64,000 nucleotides of DNA, taken from the NCBI RefSeq assembly GCF_018881835.1, contig NZ_JACVPO010000002.1, forward strand, positions 186,001 through 250,000, read 5' to 3'. The first letter of the stretch is position 1; every line of letters starts with the position of its first letter. The translations under genes were made by a program, and so were the position numbers. The notes beneath the pieces were generated by a model that did not search any database, had not been told where the DNA came from, and was given only the letters and a program-made list of their open reading frames with translations. Positions 1 to 9,323 of this stretch are shown piece after piece. Source of the DNA: Polynucleobacter hallstattensis (lineage in GTDB: Bacteria > Pseudomonadota > Gammaproteobacteria > Burkholderiales > Burkholderiaceae).

Positions 1-360
1 GATCGATTTAGCTTACTTTTTCAACTAGCCTCCTTACTCAATGGCAGCGACAAGATTGATGAGGCTGGCAGTATTCGAAGCATTCCTGTAGTTGACTATG
101 ACACTCTCGAGATGTGGCAATTTAAAAGTTACGGCGAGAAAGAATCAGAAGATATTCCAAGCCTAGGTAAAGGGATTAATCGCCATTACGCTTTGATGCA
201 ACGCGAAAGCAGTCCTTATAAGCGTCAGGTCGATATATGGCTAGCGAGAGACTTGGATTGGCTCCCCGGCAGAATGCGCTCACTAGAATCCAATGGACGC
301 ATCTTAGAACTCGTATTCAAGCAAAGGGCACCCATTGATAAATCTAGGCTAGTTAACTAA
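1..360 (+). CDS. DUF3108 domain protein, C-terminal part (5' end outside window)
   Basis: The reading frame is open from the first base to the stop at 358-360, giving 119 residues that begin inside a protein. The tail has the shape of the end of DUF3108 proteins: a short helix with LLFQLASLL, then strands ending in a LPGRMR segment and an LELVFKQ strand. DUF3108 proteins are predicted periplasmic or outer-membrane-associated beta-rich proteins of unknown function. The signal peptide and most of the domain lie upstream of the window. The family call is from memory of the C-terminal pattern and is moderately sure. Confidence 0.6.
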   Translation, partial: DRFSLLFQLASLLNGSDKIDEAGSIRSIPVVDYDTLEMWQFKSYGEKESEDIPSLGKGINRHYALMQRESSPYKRQVDIWLARDLDWLPGRMRSLESNGRILELVFKQRAPIDKSRLVN

Positions 361-389
361 GGCTAGGGCTACAGCTACAGCAATCCAAT

Positions 390-929
390 TTAGAACCCAG
401 AGCCTGATCTAGGATTTTGGTTTGATCTACCCAATAAAGCGCCCATCATGGTGTATAGCGCAGCCCCAGACATCGATACGGCAAAGATTCCGGAGAAAGA
501 AATAATAATGGGGAGAATTCTCCAGCGTTCAGTAAGAACATATTCACCATAGCCAACGGTTGTGTACATCTCGCCGGCAAAATACAAGGTTTGGAGGTTG
601 GTCGGGAATACTTGCAATCCTAAACAAATATAGGCCCAGGCAATAATTTCAAGCAAGTGAATAACAATAATCAATAAAATGGCAACGAAATACGATACAA
701 AGTTAGCTCCATAGACACGTTTATTTTCAAGTTTTTGGTCAATCCAATGAAAGATACCGGCGATTGATAAAACGCTTAAACCATGGAATGTCAGCATTAA
801 ACACGTTAGAAATAATAAAAACCATATATCGCTATCGCCCATATCCGCATTAATTTCAGCAAAGAGTGTGCTGAAGCTGGGTAGGGAGTTTAGGCCAGGA
901 AGCTTGTCCAATAAGCTACTAAAAGTCAT
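390..929 (-). CDS. two-pore-type potassium channel family protein (Ion_trans_2)
   Basis: A 179-residue inner-membrane protein with hydrophobic segments near residues 36-60, 77-103 and 137-165. Between the last two lies a re-entrant pore segment with the selectivity filter TTVGYGE (123-129), the hallmark of potassium channels. The layout is one extra N-terminal membrane helix followed by a minimal two-helix pore module, which would assemble as a tetramer. No RCK/TrkA regulatory domain follows, so gating is unknown. It stands alone, downstream of and in the same direction as the ankyrin gene, with 76 bases between them. Potassium selectivity is inferred from the filter; physiological role unknown. 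Confidence 0.8.
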   Translation of the reverse strand: MTFSSLLDKLPGLNSLPSFSTLFAEINADMGDSDIWFLLFLTCLMLTFHGLSVLSIAGIFHWIDQKLENKRVYGANFVSYFVAILLIIVIHLLEIIAWAYICLGLQVFPTNLQTLYFAGEMYTTVGYGEYVLTERWRILPIIISFSGIFAVSMSGAALYTMMGALLGRSNQNPRSGSGF

Positions 930-1005
930 CGATGTTATCCGTTAAATCTAGGGACATTTCTTATTTGACATAATAATGATTATACGCAGTATGTAGATAA
1001 GTTAA

Positions 1006-1707
1006 TTATGAAGGAGACTTCTTGGGGCCGCCCGGATAAGGCTGCTTATAGAGCTTTAACCAACGTGACATTAAGCCATCACGAATATCATCCTTGCCAA
1101 ATAATTGAGCAACGTCGATAGCCGTATATCCCTCATGATTTCTCATGCGTAAGTCTGCGCCATTATCAAGCAGGTATTTGATTAGTTGGTCGTTACCGGA
1201 ACCGATTGACATCATTAATGGCGTTGTCTCACTTGGGCTTAATGCATTCACCTGAGCGCCATTAGTCATTAAAAACTGGGCTATCTCTAAATGACCATTG
1301 GTGGCTGCGTAGTGAATTGGTGACCAGCCAAGCTTATTTACAGCAGCTTTCTTTTGAAGAACCAGACTCTTAACTAAAGCAAGCTCGCCATCAAATGAAG
1401 CTAGCATAAGCGCATTTTCACCGCTTTTATTAGTCAAATTCACGTCTGTAGCAGGGTTGGAGAGCAATAAATCCGTAACCTTAAAGGATTTATCCCGGAT
1501 CGCAAGGATCAACATGGGGGTGCCTTTAGGATCTAGCGTATTTGGGGTAACGCCCGCTTTTATTAAAGATCGTACCTCTGAGACGTCATCAAACTTTGCT
1601 GCTTTAGTGAAATCTGTAATCTGATCGGCAGTCTGAGCAATTGCCAGGCTAGAAAAGCATAATAAGTAGACATGAAAAAGATGGTTAAATTTAAATGAAC
1701 TTCTCAT
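1006..1707 (-). CDS. secreted ankyrin-repeat protein
   Basis: A 233-residue protein with a Sec signal peptide (about residues 1-24, ending near AIAQ), so probably periplasmic. The rest, about residues 31-220, is a run of roughly five ankyrin repeats with recognisable pieces such as GENALMLAS, GWSPIHYAATNGH, TTPLMMSI and GYTAIDVA. Ankyrin repeats bind other proteins; the partner is not evident. Its start overlaps the end of the tatD-like gene by four bases, so it is probably translated as the last gene of the mltG-tmk-holB-tatD run. Similar ankyrin genes beside tatD are, as I recall, common in Burkholderiales. Confidence 0.85.
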   Translation of the reverse strand: MRSSFKFNHLFHVYLLCFSSLAIAQTADQITDFTKAAKFDDVSEVRSLIKAGVTPNTLDPKGTPMLILAIRDKSFKVTDLLLSNPATDVNLTNKSGENALMLASFDGELALVKSLVLQKKAAVNKLGWSPIHYAATNGHLEIAQFLMTNGAQVNALSPSETTPLMMSIGSGNDQLIKYLLDNGADLRMRNHEGYTAIDVAQLFGKDDIRDGLMSRWLKLYKQPYPGGPKKSPS

Positions 1708-2492
1708 GATATTGCTCTATTAATTTGAAAACATTGAAAAAAATTACTTGATGTCTGCTCAGCCAACAATTCAACTGAAACGCCCTTGAGATTAGCAACG
1801 AATTCACCAACCTTAGAAACCCAGGCTGGCTCATTCGTCTTGCCGCGAAACGGAATTGGGGCTAAATAAGGCGAATCCGTTTCAATCAGCATGCGTTCTA
1901 AGGGAACTTCCCTACAGGTTTCCTGTAGGTCCTTAGCGCTCTTAAAAGTCACAATGCCAGAAAACGAGATGTAAAAACCCATGTCAATAGCAGCCTTGGC
2001 AACTTCAGTTGTTTCTGTAAAGCAATGCATGACACCGCCAATCCGATCAGCGCCCTCTTCTTTCAGGATTCTGAGGGTGTCAGCTGAAGAGGCACGCGTA
2101 TGGATGATGAGGGGCTTCTTAGCTGCAATAGCGGCGCGTATATGCGTTCTGAAGCGTTCCCTCTGCCATTCCATGGATTCATAGCTGCGATCGCCCATAC
2201 GAAAGTAATCAAGCCCTGTTTCGCCAATCGCAATGATTTTGGGGTGCTTGGCTTCTTCGACTAAGAATTCAAAGCTGGGTTCTGGCGTATCTTCATAGTC
2301 TGGATGCACTCCAACCGAGGCATACAAATGAGGATAGTCCTCAGCTAGCTTTCGCACCTTGGGAAAGTCTGGAATATCTACAGACACGCATAGGGCATGA
2401 CTCACCTTGCAGGCGGCCATATTAGACAAAACCTCAGGTAAACGGCTTTGAAATTCGGGGAAATCGAGGTGGCAATGTGAGTCTATAAACAT
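1704..2492 (-). CDS. TatD family metal-dependent deoxyribonuclease
   Basis: A 262-residue amidohydrolase-fold hydrolase of the TatD/YcfH family, which act as Mg-dependent 3' exonucleases on DNA. Metal ligands visible: HCH at 6-8 (His6, His8), Glu91 in GETGLDY, His131, His156 in MHCFTE and Asp206 in ETDSPYL. Length is normal. It follows holB by 11 bases, and in many proteobacteria a YcfH-type tatD sits directly after holB, so it is the YcfH ortholog rather than the gene of the tat locus. Substrate in the cell is uncertain. Confidence 0.93.
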   Translation of the reverse strand: MFIDSHCHLDFPEFQSRLPEVLSNMAACKVSHALCVSVDIPDFPKVRKLAEDYPHLYASVGVHPDYEDTPEPSFEFLVEEAKHPKIIAIGETGLDYFRMGDRSYESMEWQRERFRTHIRAAIAAKKPLIIHTRASSADTLRILKEEGADRIGGVMHCFTETTEVAKAAIDMGFYISFSGIVTFKSAKDLQETCREVPLERMLIETDSPYLAPIPFRGKTNEPAWVSKVGEFVANLKGVSVELLAEQTSSNFFQCFQINRAIS

Positions 2493-2503
2493 GACTCGCT
2501 ATT

Positions 2504-3649
2504 TTAGTCTTCAAATACCTGCTGGTATTGAGAAAGCAATGCTTCCAGTTGAATACGTGTGGCCAGCGGGTGATTTTCGTGACGCCGCGCCTGTATCAGA
2601 GACTTCCAGAAGCGCAGCAGCTTTGGAAGACGCGCTTTTTGCGCAAGCGTCTTGATAGCAGCCTCATGCTTGGGGTAATAGCGCGGCGAACCCATTTGGG
2701 CGCAACTTTGCACATCAGAGACCCATCGCTGCATAGTAGTCAACAAAACTGAATACCGAGCTTTTTGCGTTTTATCAGCAGCATCTAGCCAATTGATTCG
2801 ACCGCCCTGCGACATCGCTTGCAATAAATAATTTGATGCCTGAATGGCAATCGCAAGCTCATCCTTCTCATCTTTATTGTGACGCGCAATTAAGGAGTCT
2901 AAAACTGCATAAGGTGCCCCACCCTGCTCGTCATAGATCGACTCGACATCGGCATCACTCATTTTTAAACCAAGAATCGTGCTCAGCTGGGTACGCAACC
3001 AACTGAGTCCGCTCAATCGATCTGGTCGGGGTGCGGACAGTAAGCGACAGCGAGAACGAATAGTTGGTAGCACGCGATCAAGGCGATCTGCTAGCAAAAT
3101 AAAGATCGTATTTTTAGGAGGCTCTTCAAGAGACTTTAGTAATGTATTTGCGGAGTCAGGTCTGAGCATTTCTAAGGGATAAACCAGAATGACTCGGTTT
3201 CCGCCACGGTGAGTCCCAATAGACAACCCTTCAATTGCACTGCGGGCATCTTCAATAGAAATGCTCTTTTTTTCTTTTTTCTCGGGCGCATCCCCATCAC
3301 CATCGGCTTGACTAGCCTTGGATTTTTTCGGAGACTCAGCATCAGAATCAAAATCACCCTGCGGCAAAAGCTTGCGATGCGTTTCTGGAACTAGTGCAAT
3401 AAAGTCAGGGTGGTTGCCGGAATCAAACCATCGACAGGCTTCACATTGATTGCAAGGCTTTATGGCAGCAGATGTCTCACATAAAAGCGCTTTAGCCAAC
3501 TCAATAGAAAACTCAAACTTACCGATACCGGATTGACCATGAATCAGAACTGCATTAGGCAATACAGCCAAGTTCATGCTATCCCAGACAGGCTCAAGCC
3601 ATGGGGCTATTTTCTTAACTGATTCATTTGGAAGCATCACATCACTCAT
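2504..3649 (-). CDS. holB: DNA polymerase III subunit delta'
   Basis: Clamp-loader subunit of the replicative polymerase, 381 residues. Visible are a P-loop-like GQSGIGK (38-44), a zinc module with Cys57, Cys66, Cys69 and Cys72, the SRC arginine-finger motif (199-201) and the LLKSLEEPP segment (170-178). Between the zinc module and the ISIEDAR strand lies a polar stretch (about 97-129) rich in Asp, Ser, Lys and Glu that looks like a disordered insertion. The gene directly abuts tmk (one base apart), the usual tmk-holB order. Confidence 0.95.
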   Translation of the reverse strand: MSDVMLPNESVKKIAPWLEPVWDSMNLAVLPNAVLIHGQSGIGKFEFSIELAKALLCETSAAIKPCNQCEACRWFDSGNHPDFIALVPETHRKLLPQGDFDSDAESPKKSKASQADGDGDAPEKKEKKSISIEDARSAIEGLSIGTHRGGNRVILVYPLEMLRPDSANTLLKSLEEPPKNTIFILLADRLDRVLPTIRSRCRLLSAPRPDRLSGLSWLRTQLSTILGLKMSDADVESIYDEQGGAPYAVLDSLIARHNKDEKDELAIAIQASNYLLQAMSQGGRINWLDAADKTQKARYSVLLTTMQRWVSDVQSCAQMGSPRYYPKHEAAIKTLAQKARLPKLLRFWKSLIQARRHENHPLATRIQLEALLSQYQQVFED

Positions 3650-4288
3650 TTAGAGCTTCATCTTCAATGACTCGAGCTCAAGCCAAATAGCTTCTGGTGT
3701 TTGGGTGGCATCGACTAGATAAAAGCGATTTGGATCTGCCTTGGCTCTACGTAAATACTCTTGACGAACTTTTTCAAAAAAATCCAAATCCATTTTTTCA
3801 AATTTATCGGGCGCCCTTACCTTTGACCTTCTAGCTTCTGCAATCGAGCCAGGTAAATCAAAAAGGAAGGTTAAATCCGGTTGAAGCAATGAACCATCGG
3901 GGCGACCCTGAACCCATTTCTCCAAGTCATTTAACTTTGCTAGGCTTAAGCCGCGACCACCACCTTGATAAGCAAAGCTCGCATCCGTAAAGCGATCAGA
4001 AATCACAATCTTTCCTGCTTTCAATGCTGGCTCTATTACTTGTGCAATATGTTCCCGACGAGCAGCAAACATCAGCAGCGCCTCAGTTTCCAAATTCATT
4101 GACGTCTCAAGTAATAAGGCGCGAAGTTGTTCGCCTAATTGGGTACCGCCAGGCTCTCTGGTCATCACAACATCGCGATCAGGATGCCGCTGTTTAATCA
4201 AGTTGCTAAAAGATTCAATATGCGTGCTTTTACCCGCGCCATCGATACCTTCGAAGCTAATGAAATAACCTGGAGATTGATCTGTCAT
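3650..4288 (-). CDS. tmk: thymidylate kinase
   Basis: Phosphorylates dTMP to dTDP in the cytoplasm for DNA synthesis. The 212-residue protein has the P-loop GIDGAGKS (14-21), the TREPGGT substrate loop (43-49) and the DRF motif (98-100), followed by the AYQGGGR lid region (106-112). It lies five bases after mltG and directly before holB, the conserved mltG-tmk-holB order, and is probably cotranscribed with both. Confidence 0.97.
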   Translation of the reverse strand: MTDQSPGYFISFEGIDGAGKSTHIESFSNLIKQRHPDRDVVMTREPGGTQLGEQLRALLLETSMNLETEALLMFAARREHIAQVIEPALKAGKIVISDRFTDASFAYQGGGRGLSLAKLNDLEKWVQGRPDGSLLQPDLTFLFDLPGSIAEARRSKVRAPDKFEKMDLDFFEKVRQEYLRRAKADPNRFYLVDATQTPEAIWLELESLKMKL

Positions 4289-4293
4289 AACGA

Positions 4294-5367
4294 TTACTGT
4301 GGCTTTGCTTGAGTGGAAGAATTGCGTTTACGTTGAAACTGATCAACTGCGCTTTCATGCTCTTTATAAGTTTTGGAGAAATGGCTAGTGCCATCGCCAC
4401 GCGCCACAAAATACACCGCGTCACTTTTTGCCGGATGAATCACAGCAAGGAGGGACTCCTTGCTCGGCATGGCTATTGGCGTTGGTGGCAAACCCTTGTG
4501 CATGTAAGTATTGTAGGGACTGTCTCTGCGCAAATCCGTTTTTCGAAGATTGCCATCAAATTTGGGGCCAATTCCATAAATCACGGTTGGATCGGTCTGT
4601 AAGGGCATATTCAAATTGAGGCGATTCACGAAAACTGCGGAAACTAGCGACCTATCACTTGAGCGCCCCGTCTCCTTCTCCACAATCGAGGCCAAAATGA
4701 GCAGGTCATAAGAAGTTTTTAAGGGTGTGGCTGAGTCCCTTTGCTCCCAAGCAGCTGTTAGCTGCTTTTGCATGGCCTGCGAAGCCCTTCGATAAATTGA
4801 AGTATCTGAATCATCTGGATCAAAAAGATAGGTATCTGGGTAAAAGAGCCCCTCATCGCCTGGATAAGTCAGTCCGATAGTCTGTAGTAAGTCCTTGGAG
4901 CTCATCCCTCTAGTTTGATGAATGAGCGCTGGATGTTTATCAATCAGGCTTCTCAGTTGCCATATGGTCATGCCGGGAATGATGGCTACACTTTCTCGTA
5001 CCCGATCACCACGGGCTATTTGTAACAAGATATTTCCCAAGCTAGCGCGGGGAGTCAACAGATAGGTTCCCGGCTTTAACTTAGAGCCAACTAAAAGTGC
5101 TCTTGCTGCCACTTGTAAAGTAACTACATTTGTAGATACTCCCTGCTCTGATAACTGACTTGCAATTGCAGATAGGCTAGATTGGGGAGTGATCTTGACT
5201 TTGTAGGCAGCTCCCTTATCAACATTTGATGTGGCTGGCACAACCGGCCATAAAAAGATGGCTCCGTACAAGATCAGCAGTAAGGAAAAGAAAATGAGGG
5301 CAAAGGATTTCCATAACCCACCTTTTGAGGGATTGATAAAAAGACTTCTCTGAAATTTTCTGCTCAT
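4294..5367 (-). CDS. mltG: endolytic transglycosylase MltG (YceG-like)
   Basis: Inner-membrane lytic transglycosylase that cuts nascent peptidoglycan glycan strands and helps set their length. One N-terminal membrane helix is followed by a LysM-like periplasmic part and the YceG catalytic domain with the ASIVEKET motif carrying the catalytic Glu. Downstream motifs [20 protein letters not shown] and GLPPTPI are typical. The frame is open further upstream (ATG at 5388, and to 5415). I chose the ATG at 5367 because it places MSRKFQRS directly before the membrane helix and clears the divergent ygfZ, but no start has a strong ribosome-binding site. Confidence 0.93.
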   Translation of the reverse strand: MSRKFQRSLFINPSKGGLWKSFALIFFSLLLILYGAIFLWPVVPATSNVDKGAAYKVKITPQSSLSAIASQLSEQGVSTNVVTLQVAARALLVGSKLKPGTYLLTPRASLGNILLQIARGDRVRESVAIIPGMTIWQLRSLIDKHPALIHQTRGMSSKDLLQTIGLTYPGDEGLFYPDTYLFDPDDSDTSIYRRASQAMQKQLTAAWEQRDSATPLKTSYDLLILASIVEKETGRSSDRSLVSAVFVNRLNLNMPLQTDPTVIYGIGPKFDGNLRKTDLRRDSPYNTYMHKGLPPTPIAMPSKESLLAVIHPAKSDAVYFVARGDGTSHFSKTYKEHESAVDQFQRKRNSSTQAKPQ

Positions 5368-5413
5368 CGAGATATGATAAAAGCTCATGACCCCAATCCC
5401 AAAAAACATCGCC

Positions 5414-6394
5414 ATGCCCGCCTCCAGCCTGAACCCTGGTTTTACCCCCCTAAGCCATTGGGGCCTGATCTTGGTCCAGGGACCTGATGCCGCAGCCTTG
5501 CTACAAAGTCAATTAAGTAACTCCGTACTCAGCCTCAAGCGCACCATGTTGGGTGATATTGCACAAGGCCACGATTCTGTTCGACTAGTTGGCTACTGCA
5601 GCCCCAAAGGGCGTCTACTAGCTAGTGCTTGGCTTGGCTTATTTCCTGAATCGGTTAATTCGGACGACCGTTTTGCCCTTTTTGTTTCCAAAGATATTGC
5701 AGCGAGCACTGCAAAACGATTATCAATGTACGTACTGCGCTCAAAAGTAAAAGTGGTAGATGCCTCAGATGACTGGGAAGTCTTTGGTGCTTATCAAAAC
5801 GAGAATGCTAGTCAATCAACCAATCCACTCAAAGACTCTCTTGCCTTGCGAATGCCTGATGTTCTGGCTCAAGGTCAATCTTTTCAGCGTACTCTGATTG
5901 CTCAGAAAAAGGTGGGTCCAACACCGTCATCAATAGATCAGACCTCACTAGATCAGTGGAATTCTTTAGAGGTATTGAGCGCCATCCCCAGAATTGTCTT
6001 GGCAACTCAGGAGCAATTTGTTCCGCAGATGATTAACTTTGAATCCGTTGCTGGCGTGGATTTCAAAAAAGGCTGCTATCCGGGTCAAGAAATTGTTGCT
6101 CGAAGCCAATACCGTGGCGCAGTAAAACGTAGACTTCAGCTTGTCCATATCGATACCAGCGTAACTGCCTTAGAGCTTTCAAAACCAGGCGTAGAATTAT
6201 TTCTAGAAGGTGATGCTAGCCAGCCATGTGGCATGGTGGTGCTGGCTGCTGCCAATGCAACAAATTCAGCACGCATTGATCTTCAGATTGAATGTAAGCT
6301 CGATGCCCTTGAGATTGGAGCAATATGTCTTGGTGCAAACGATGGGCCGGTCTTAATACCGGATTCTCTCCCCTATCCCTTATTAGAAATTTAA
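5414..6394 (+). CDS. ygfZ: YgfZ/GcvT folate-binding protein, iron-sulfur cluster repair
   Basis: A tetrahydrofolate-binding protein of the GcvT fold that helps maintain some iron-sulfur enzymes, such as the tRNA methylthiotransferase MiaB. The diagnostic motif KGCYPGQE is present, with its Cys at residue 221 from this start, followed by IVARSQYRG. Length (326 residues) is normal. The frame also has an ATG at 5387, which would overlap the 5' end of divergent mltG; the ATG at 5414 gives a typical N-terminus (MPASSLNPG). No strong ribosome-binding site distinguishes them. Confidence 0.92.
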   Translation: MPASSLNPGFTPLSHWGLILVQGPDAAALLQSQLSNSVLSLKRTMLGDIAQGHDSVRLVGYCSPKGRLLASAWLGLFPESVNSDDRFALFVSKDIAASTAKRLSMYVLRSKVKVVDASDDWEVFGAYQNENASQSTNPLKDSLALRMPDVLAQGQSFQRTLIAQKKVGPTPSSIDQTSLDQWNSLEVLSAIPRIVLATQEQFVPQMINFESVAGVDFKKGCYPGQEIVARSQYRGAVKRRLQLVHIDTSVTALELSKPGVELFLEGDASQPCGMVVLAAANATNSARIDLQIECKLDALEIGAICLGANDGPVLIPDSLPYPLLEI

Positions 6395-6421
6395 TCTCAT
6401 TCCAACTCCACTTATATTGCT

Positions 6422-7279
6422 ATGTGCTTAATTCTCTTTGCCTGGAAATCGCATCCAGACTACCCTTTGGTAGTTGCGGCAAACCGGGATGAATTTTATG
6501 AGCGCGATACTGATCCCATGGGATGGTGGTCTGAGCACCCTCATGTGTTGGCTGGTAAAGACCGAGCGGATGTATTAGGCAGCCCGGGAACTTGGCTGGG
6601 TTTCACAAAGTCAGGGCGTTTTGCTGCGTTGACCAATGTCAGGGCGCCCAGTGAAAAAAATCCTGATGCGAGAACTCGTGGTGAACTCAGCCTGCATTAT
6701 CTTACGGGTCAGCACAAGCCGCAGGCTTATATTCAAGAGAATGCAAAACGGTTTGAGCTGTACAACGGATTTAATCTACTGATGGCTGATCTGAGCGATC
6801 CAGAGAATGCGGAAATGCATTGGGTAAGTAATCGCCTCATGATGGGTCAAAGTATCCGCCCCAGAAAAGTTTTTCCCGAGCAAGCTCTAAACCCTGGAGT
6901 CTATGGTCTATCAAATGCAATGCTCGATACACCGTGGCCTAAAGTAAATCACCGGGTAGCGGCGTTCGCTCAAACCTTGGCAATGGACAGTGGGCAACTC
7001 AAAAATGCAGATCACTATCTGCGCTTATTGGCAGATACTCATGAAGCAAGCCCACAAGAGCTTCCGAATACCGGCGTTAGTCCAGATTGGGAAAAAGCTT
7101 TATCTGCTGCGTTTATTAAGACTCCAAGCTATGGTACGCGTTCGAGCACCATTTTGCGTGTTCGCAAAGATGGTCAGTTTGAGATGGTGGAAAGACGATT
7201 TGATGCCAATGGCACTGTAGGTCACGATGTTGTTACCGGCGAGCTTACTGCTGCACCGGGATCCAACCTTTCGGTATAG
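6422..7279 (+). CDS. NRDE family protein (TANGO2-like)
   Basis: A 285-residue protein starting MCLILFAW with the family-defining NRDEF at 21-25 and an early PMGWW segment. NRDE/TANGO2 proteins have an N-terminal-nucleophile-like fold; the exposed Cys2 after Met removal fits this, though no bacterial reaction is firmly established. Proposed roles for the eukaryotic relatives include haem or lipid handling. It follows ygfZ by 27 bases on the same strand and converges on the thioesterase gene with no obvious terminator in the 19-base gap. Confidence 0.88.
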   Translation: MCLILFAWKSHPDYPLVVAANRDEFYERDTDPMGWWSEHPHVLAGKDRADVLGSPGTWLGFTKSGRFAALTNVRAPSEKNPDARTRGELSLHYLTGQHKPQAYIQENAKRFELYNGFNLLMADLSDPENAEMHWVSNRLMMGQSIRPRKVFPEQALNPGVYGLSNAMLDTPWPKVNHRVAAFAQTLAMDSGQLKNADHYLRLLADTHEASPQELPNTGVSPDWEKALSAAFIKTPSYGTRSSTILRVRKDGQFEMVERRFDANGTVGHDVVTGELTAAPGSNLSV

Positions 7280-7298
7280 GCAACTGAACAGCGCTAAA

Positions 7299-7784
7299 TT
7301 ATTTTTGCTGACGGGAGTCCTCATTGATGACTCGCTCGCCATTCGCATTTTTACTTGCCAGTCGCTTGATAAACTGAAATGTCCCGGTTGACATGCAGCA
7401 GATCTCGCCCTGATCGTTATAGAGTTTGGCCTCGCAAAAAGCCATCGTAGCAGTGCGACGTACGGTATCCGCTTTTACACGCAAGATGCCATTAGCAGCC
7501 TGCATGAAGTTATTTTTCATCTCCACAGTCACAACACTTCGATCACCAGGATCACTTGAGCGTGCAGCAACAGCCATGGCAACATCCATCAGTGTAAGTA
7601 AAACGCCACCATGAGCCACATCCCAAGTATTGGTATGCTCTGGCTTGAGGGCCAGGAGTATTTCGCCTTTACCCATTTCAGCAGTGATTAGCCGGACCCC
7701 TAGAAGCTTTAAAAAAGGAACGTTAAGCTCTTCGCCTAGGTTGGCAAGTTGAGTTTCTACATTGAGTTGTACTTTATTTGTCAT
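7299..7784 (-). CDS. PaaI-type hotdog-fold thioesterase
   Basis: A 161-residue single hotdog domain with the PaaI/4HBT-II signature AHGGVLLTLMD (57-67), containing the HGG turn and the acidic residue at the start of the long helix. Such enzymes hydrolyse acyl- or aryl-CoA thioesters; the substrate cannot be told from sequence. It is transcribed alone, divergent from the selO homologue with a 55-base shared promoter region. Confidence 0.85.
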   Translation of the reverse strand: MTNKVQLNVETQLANLGEELNVPFLKLLGVRLITAEMGKGEILLALKPEHTNTWDVAHGGVLLTLMDVAMAVAARSSDPGDRSVVTVEMKNNFMQAANGILRVKADTVRRTATMAFCEAKLYNDQGEICCMSTGTFQFIKRLASKNANGERVINEDSRQQK

Positions 7785-7839
7785 AGGGTCATTTTAGAGG
7801 CTTCTGCGACGCTTGTGAATTACCCATAGAATACAGAAT

Positions 7840-9306
7840 ATGCCTTTTACGCTCCGTGGCGACGATGTATGCCAGTTAACCCCACCTACCCCTATATCTG
7901 ATCCCTACTGGGTTGCGTTTTCAGCATCCGCCGCCGAACTAATACACCTTGAACTCGGAGCCACTGGCTTACCCAAGGATCCTGATTGGCTTGAACTTTT
8001 AGCTGGAAATCAACTCAATGTCGGTGAGCTCACTTTTTCCAATCCAATTGCAACTGCCTATAGCGGCCATCAATTTGGGTCATGGGCAGGTCAATTAGGC
8101 GATGGTCGTGCCATCCTGCTAGGCGATATAAATCAGCTTGAGGTCCAATTGAAAGGGGCTGGTAAGACGCACTACTCCAGAATGGGTGATGGCAGAGCTG
8201 TCTTAAGATCTTCTATCCGTGAGTTCCTCTGTAGCGAAGCAATGCATGCCTTAGGCATACCCACCAGCAGAGCCCTTTCGGTAGTCGGATCAAAGCAGCG
8301 CGTTATTAGAGAAAAGGTGGAGACCGTAGCAGTGTGTTCACGCATTGCCCCAAGTTTTATTCGGGTCGGACACTTTGAACACTTTGCCTCACTTCAAAAT
8401 ACTGTCCGCCTTAAAGAGCTAGCGGATCTTCTGATGAGCGAATTCTATCCAGAGTGCCTTACTAAAAAAGATCCCTATTTAAATCTATTTAAAGAAATCA
8501 GCGCTCGCAATGCCAAATTGGTTGCTCAATGGCAATCAGTAGGATTTTGTCATGGCGTCTTAAATAGCGACAACATCAGCATCCTCGGTCTCACCATTGA
8601 CTATGGGCCATTTGGATTTTTAGATCAGTTTGAAATAGACCACATATGCAACCACAGTGATCATGGCGGCCGATATGCCTATCATCGTCAGCCACAAATC
8701 ATGCATTGGAATATGGCCTGCCTTGCTAGCGCTATGCTTCCCCTGCTAGAACTAGAGCATTCAACGGAAGAATCCCAAGCTCTTTTACGTATAGCGCTTG
8801 AAGAGTTCCCAGTGGTTTATGCAAAGGAATGGCAACAAATATTCCGCTCTAAATTGGGCCTGCAGTTAGAACAAGATGGTGATATTGAGCTCATTGAGCG
8901 CCTCTTACAAGCGATGCATGATTCAAAGGTAGACTTCACCACATTTTTCCGTCAGCTTAGTAATATCCAAAAAGATTCCAGACCATCGGATATTGCTCAA
9001 AGAGATGAATTTCTTAATCGTGAAAGCATTGATCAATGGTTTGCCGATTACCTCCATAGACTTCAAACAGAAGTCTTGAGTGACGGAGCCAGAAAAGGAA
9101 TGATGGATCAGATCAACCCTAAATATATTCTCAGAAATCACCTTGCTCAAGTTGCAATTGAAAAGGCACAACAAGATGATTTTTCTGAGATCGAACAATT
9201 GCAGCTCATACTCAGCAAACCCTTTGATGAACAAGAGGCTTTTGAAGATTATGCGAAACCGCCACCCGTCGACATGCAGCGTATAGAAGTCAGCTGCTCC
9301 TCATAA
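7840..9306 (+). CDS. selO: protein adenylyltransferase SelO (YdiU family)
   Basis: A 488-residue pseudokinase that transfers AMP to Ser, Thr or Tyr of target proteins. Seen are YSGHQFGSWAGQLGDGRA (74-91), Lys105 in the VQLKGAGKT strand, HGVLNSDN (238-245) and the metal-binding DYGPFGF (254-260). Cys270 in ICNHSDH and Cys486 in the terminal SCSS match the two cysteines that form a regulatory disulfide in the E. coli protein. msrB starts 17 bases later, so the pair may be an oxidative-stress unit. The symbol follows current family naming. Confidence 0.93.
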   Translation: MPFTLRGDDVCQLTPPTPISDPYWVAFSASAAELIHLELGATGLPKDPDWLELLAGNQLNVGELTFSNPIATAYSGHQFGSWAGQLGDGRAILLGDINQLEVQLKGAGKTHYSRMGDGRAVLRSSIREFLCSEAMHALGIPTSRALSVVGSKQRVIREKVETVAVCSRIAPSFIRVGHFEHFASLQNTVRLKELADLLMSEFYPECLTKKDPYLNLFKEISARNAKLVAQWQSVGFCHGVLNSDNISILGLTIDYGPFGFLDQFEIDHICNHSDHGGRYAYHRQPQIMHWNMACLASAMLPLLELEHSTEESQALLRIALEEFPVVYAKEWQQIFRSKLGLQLEQDGDIELIERLLQAMHDSKVDFTTFFRQLSNIQKDSRPSDIAQRDEFLNRESIDQWFADYLHRLQTEVLSDGARKGMMDQINPKYILRNHLAQVAIEKAQQDDFSEIEQLQLILSKPFDEQEAFEDYAKPPPVDMQRIEVSCSS

Positions 9307-9323
9307 ATTACTACCTTTGAGCT

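Noticed and set aside
979-984. TATAAT on the minus strand upstream of the potassium channel gene, in an ATAATGATTAT dyad resembling part of a Fur box
   Set aside because: No matching -35 was found at 16-18 bases and the dyad matches a Fur box only in part; AT-rich intergenic DNA gives such hits by chance.
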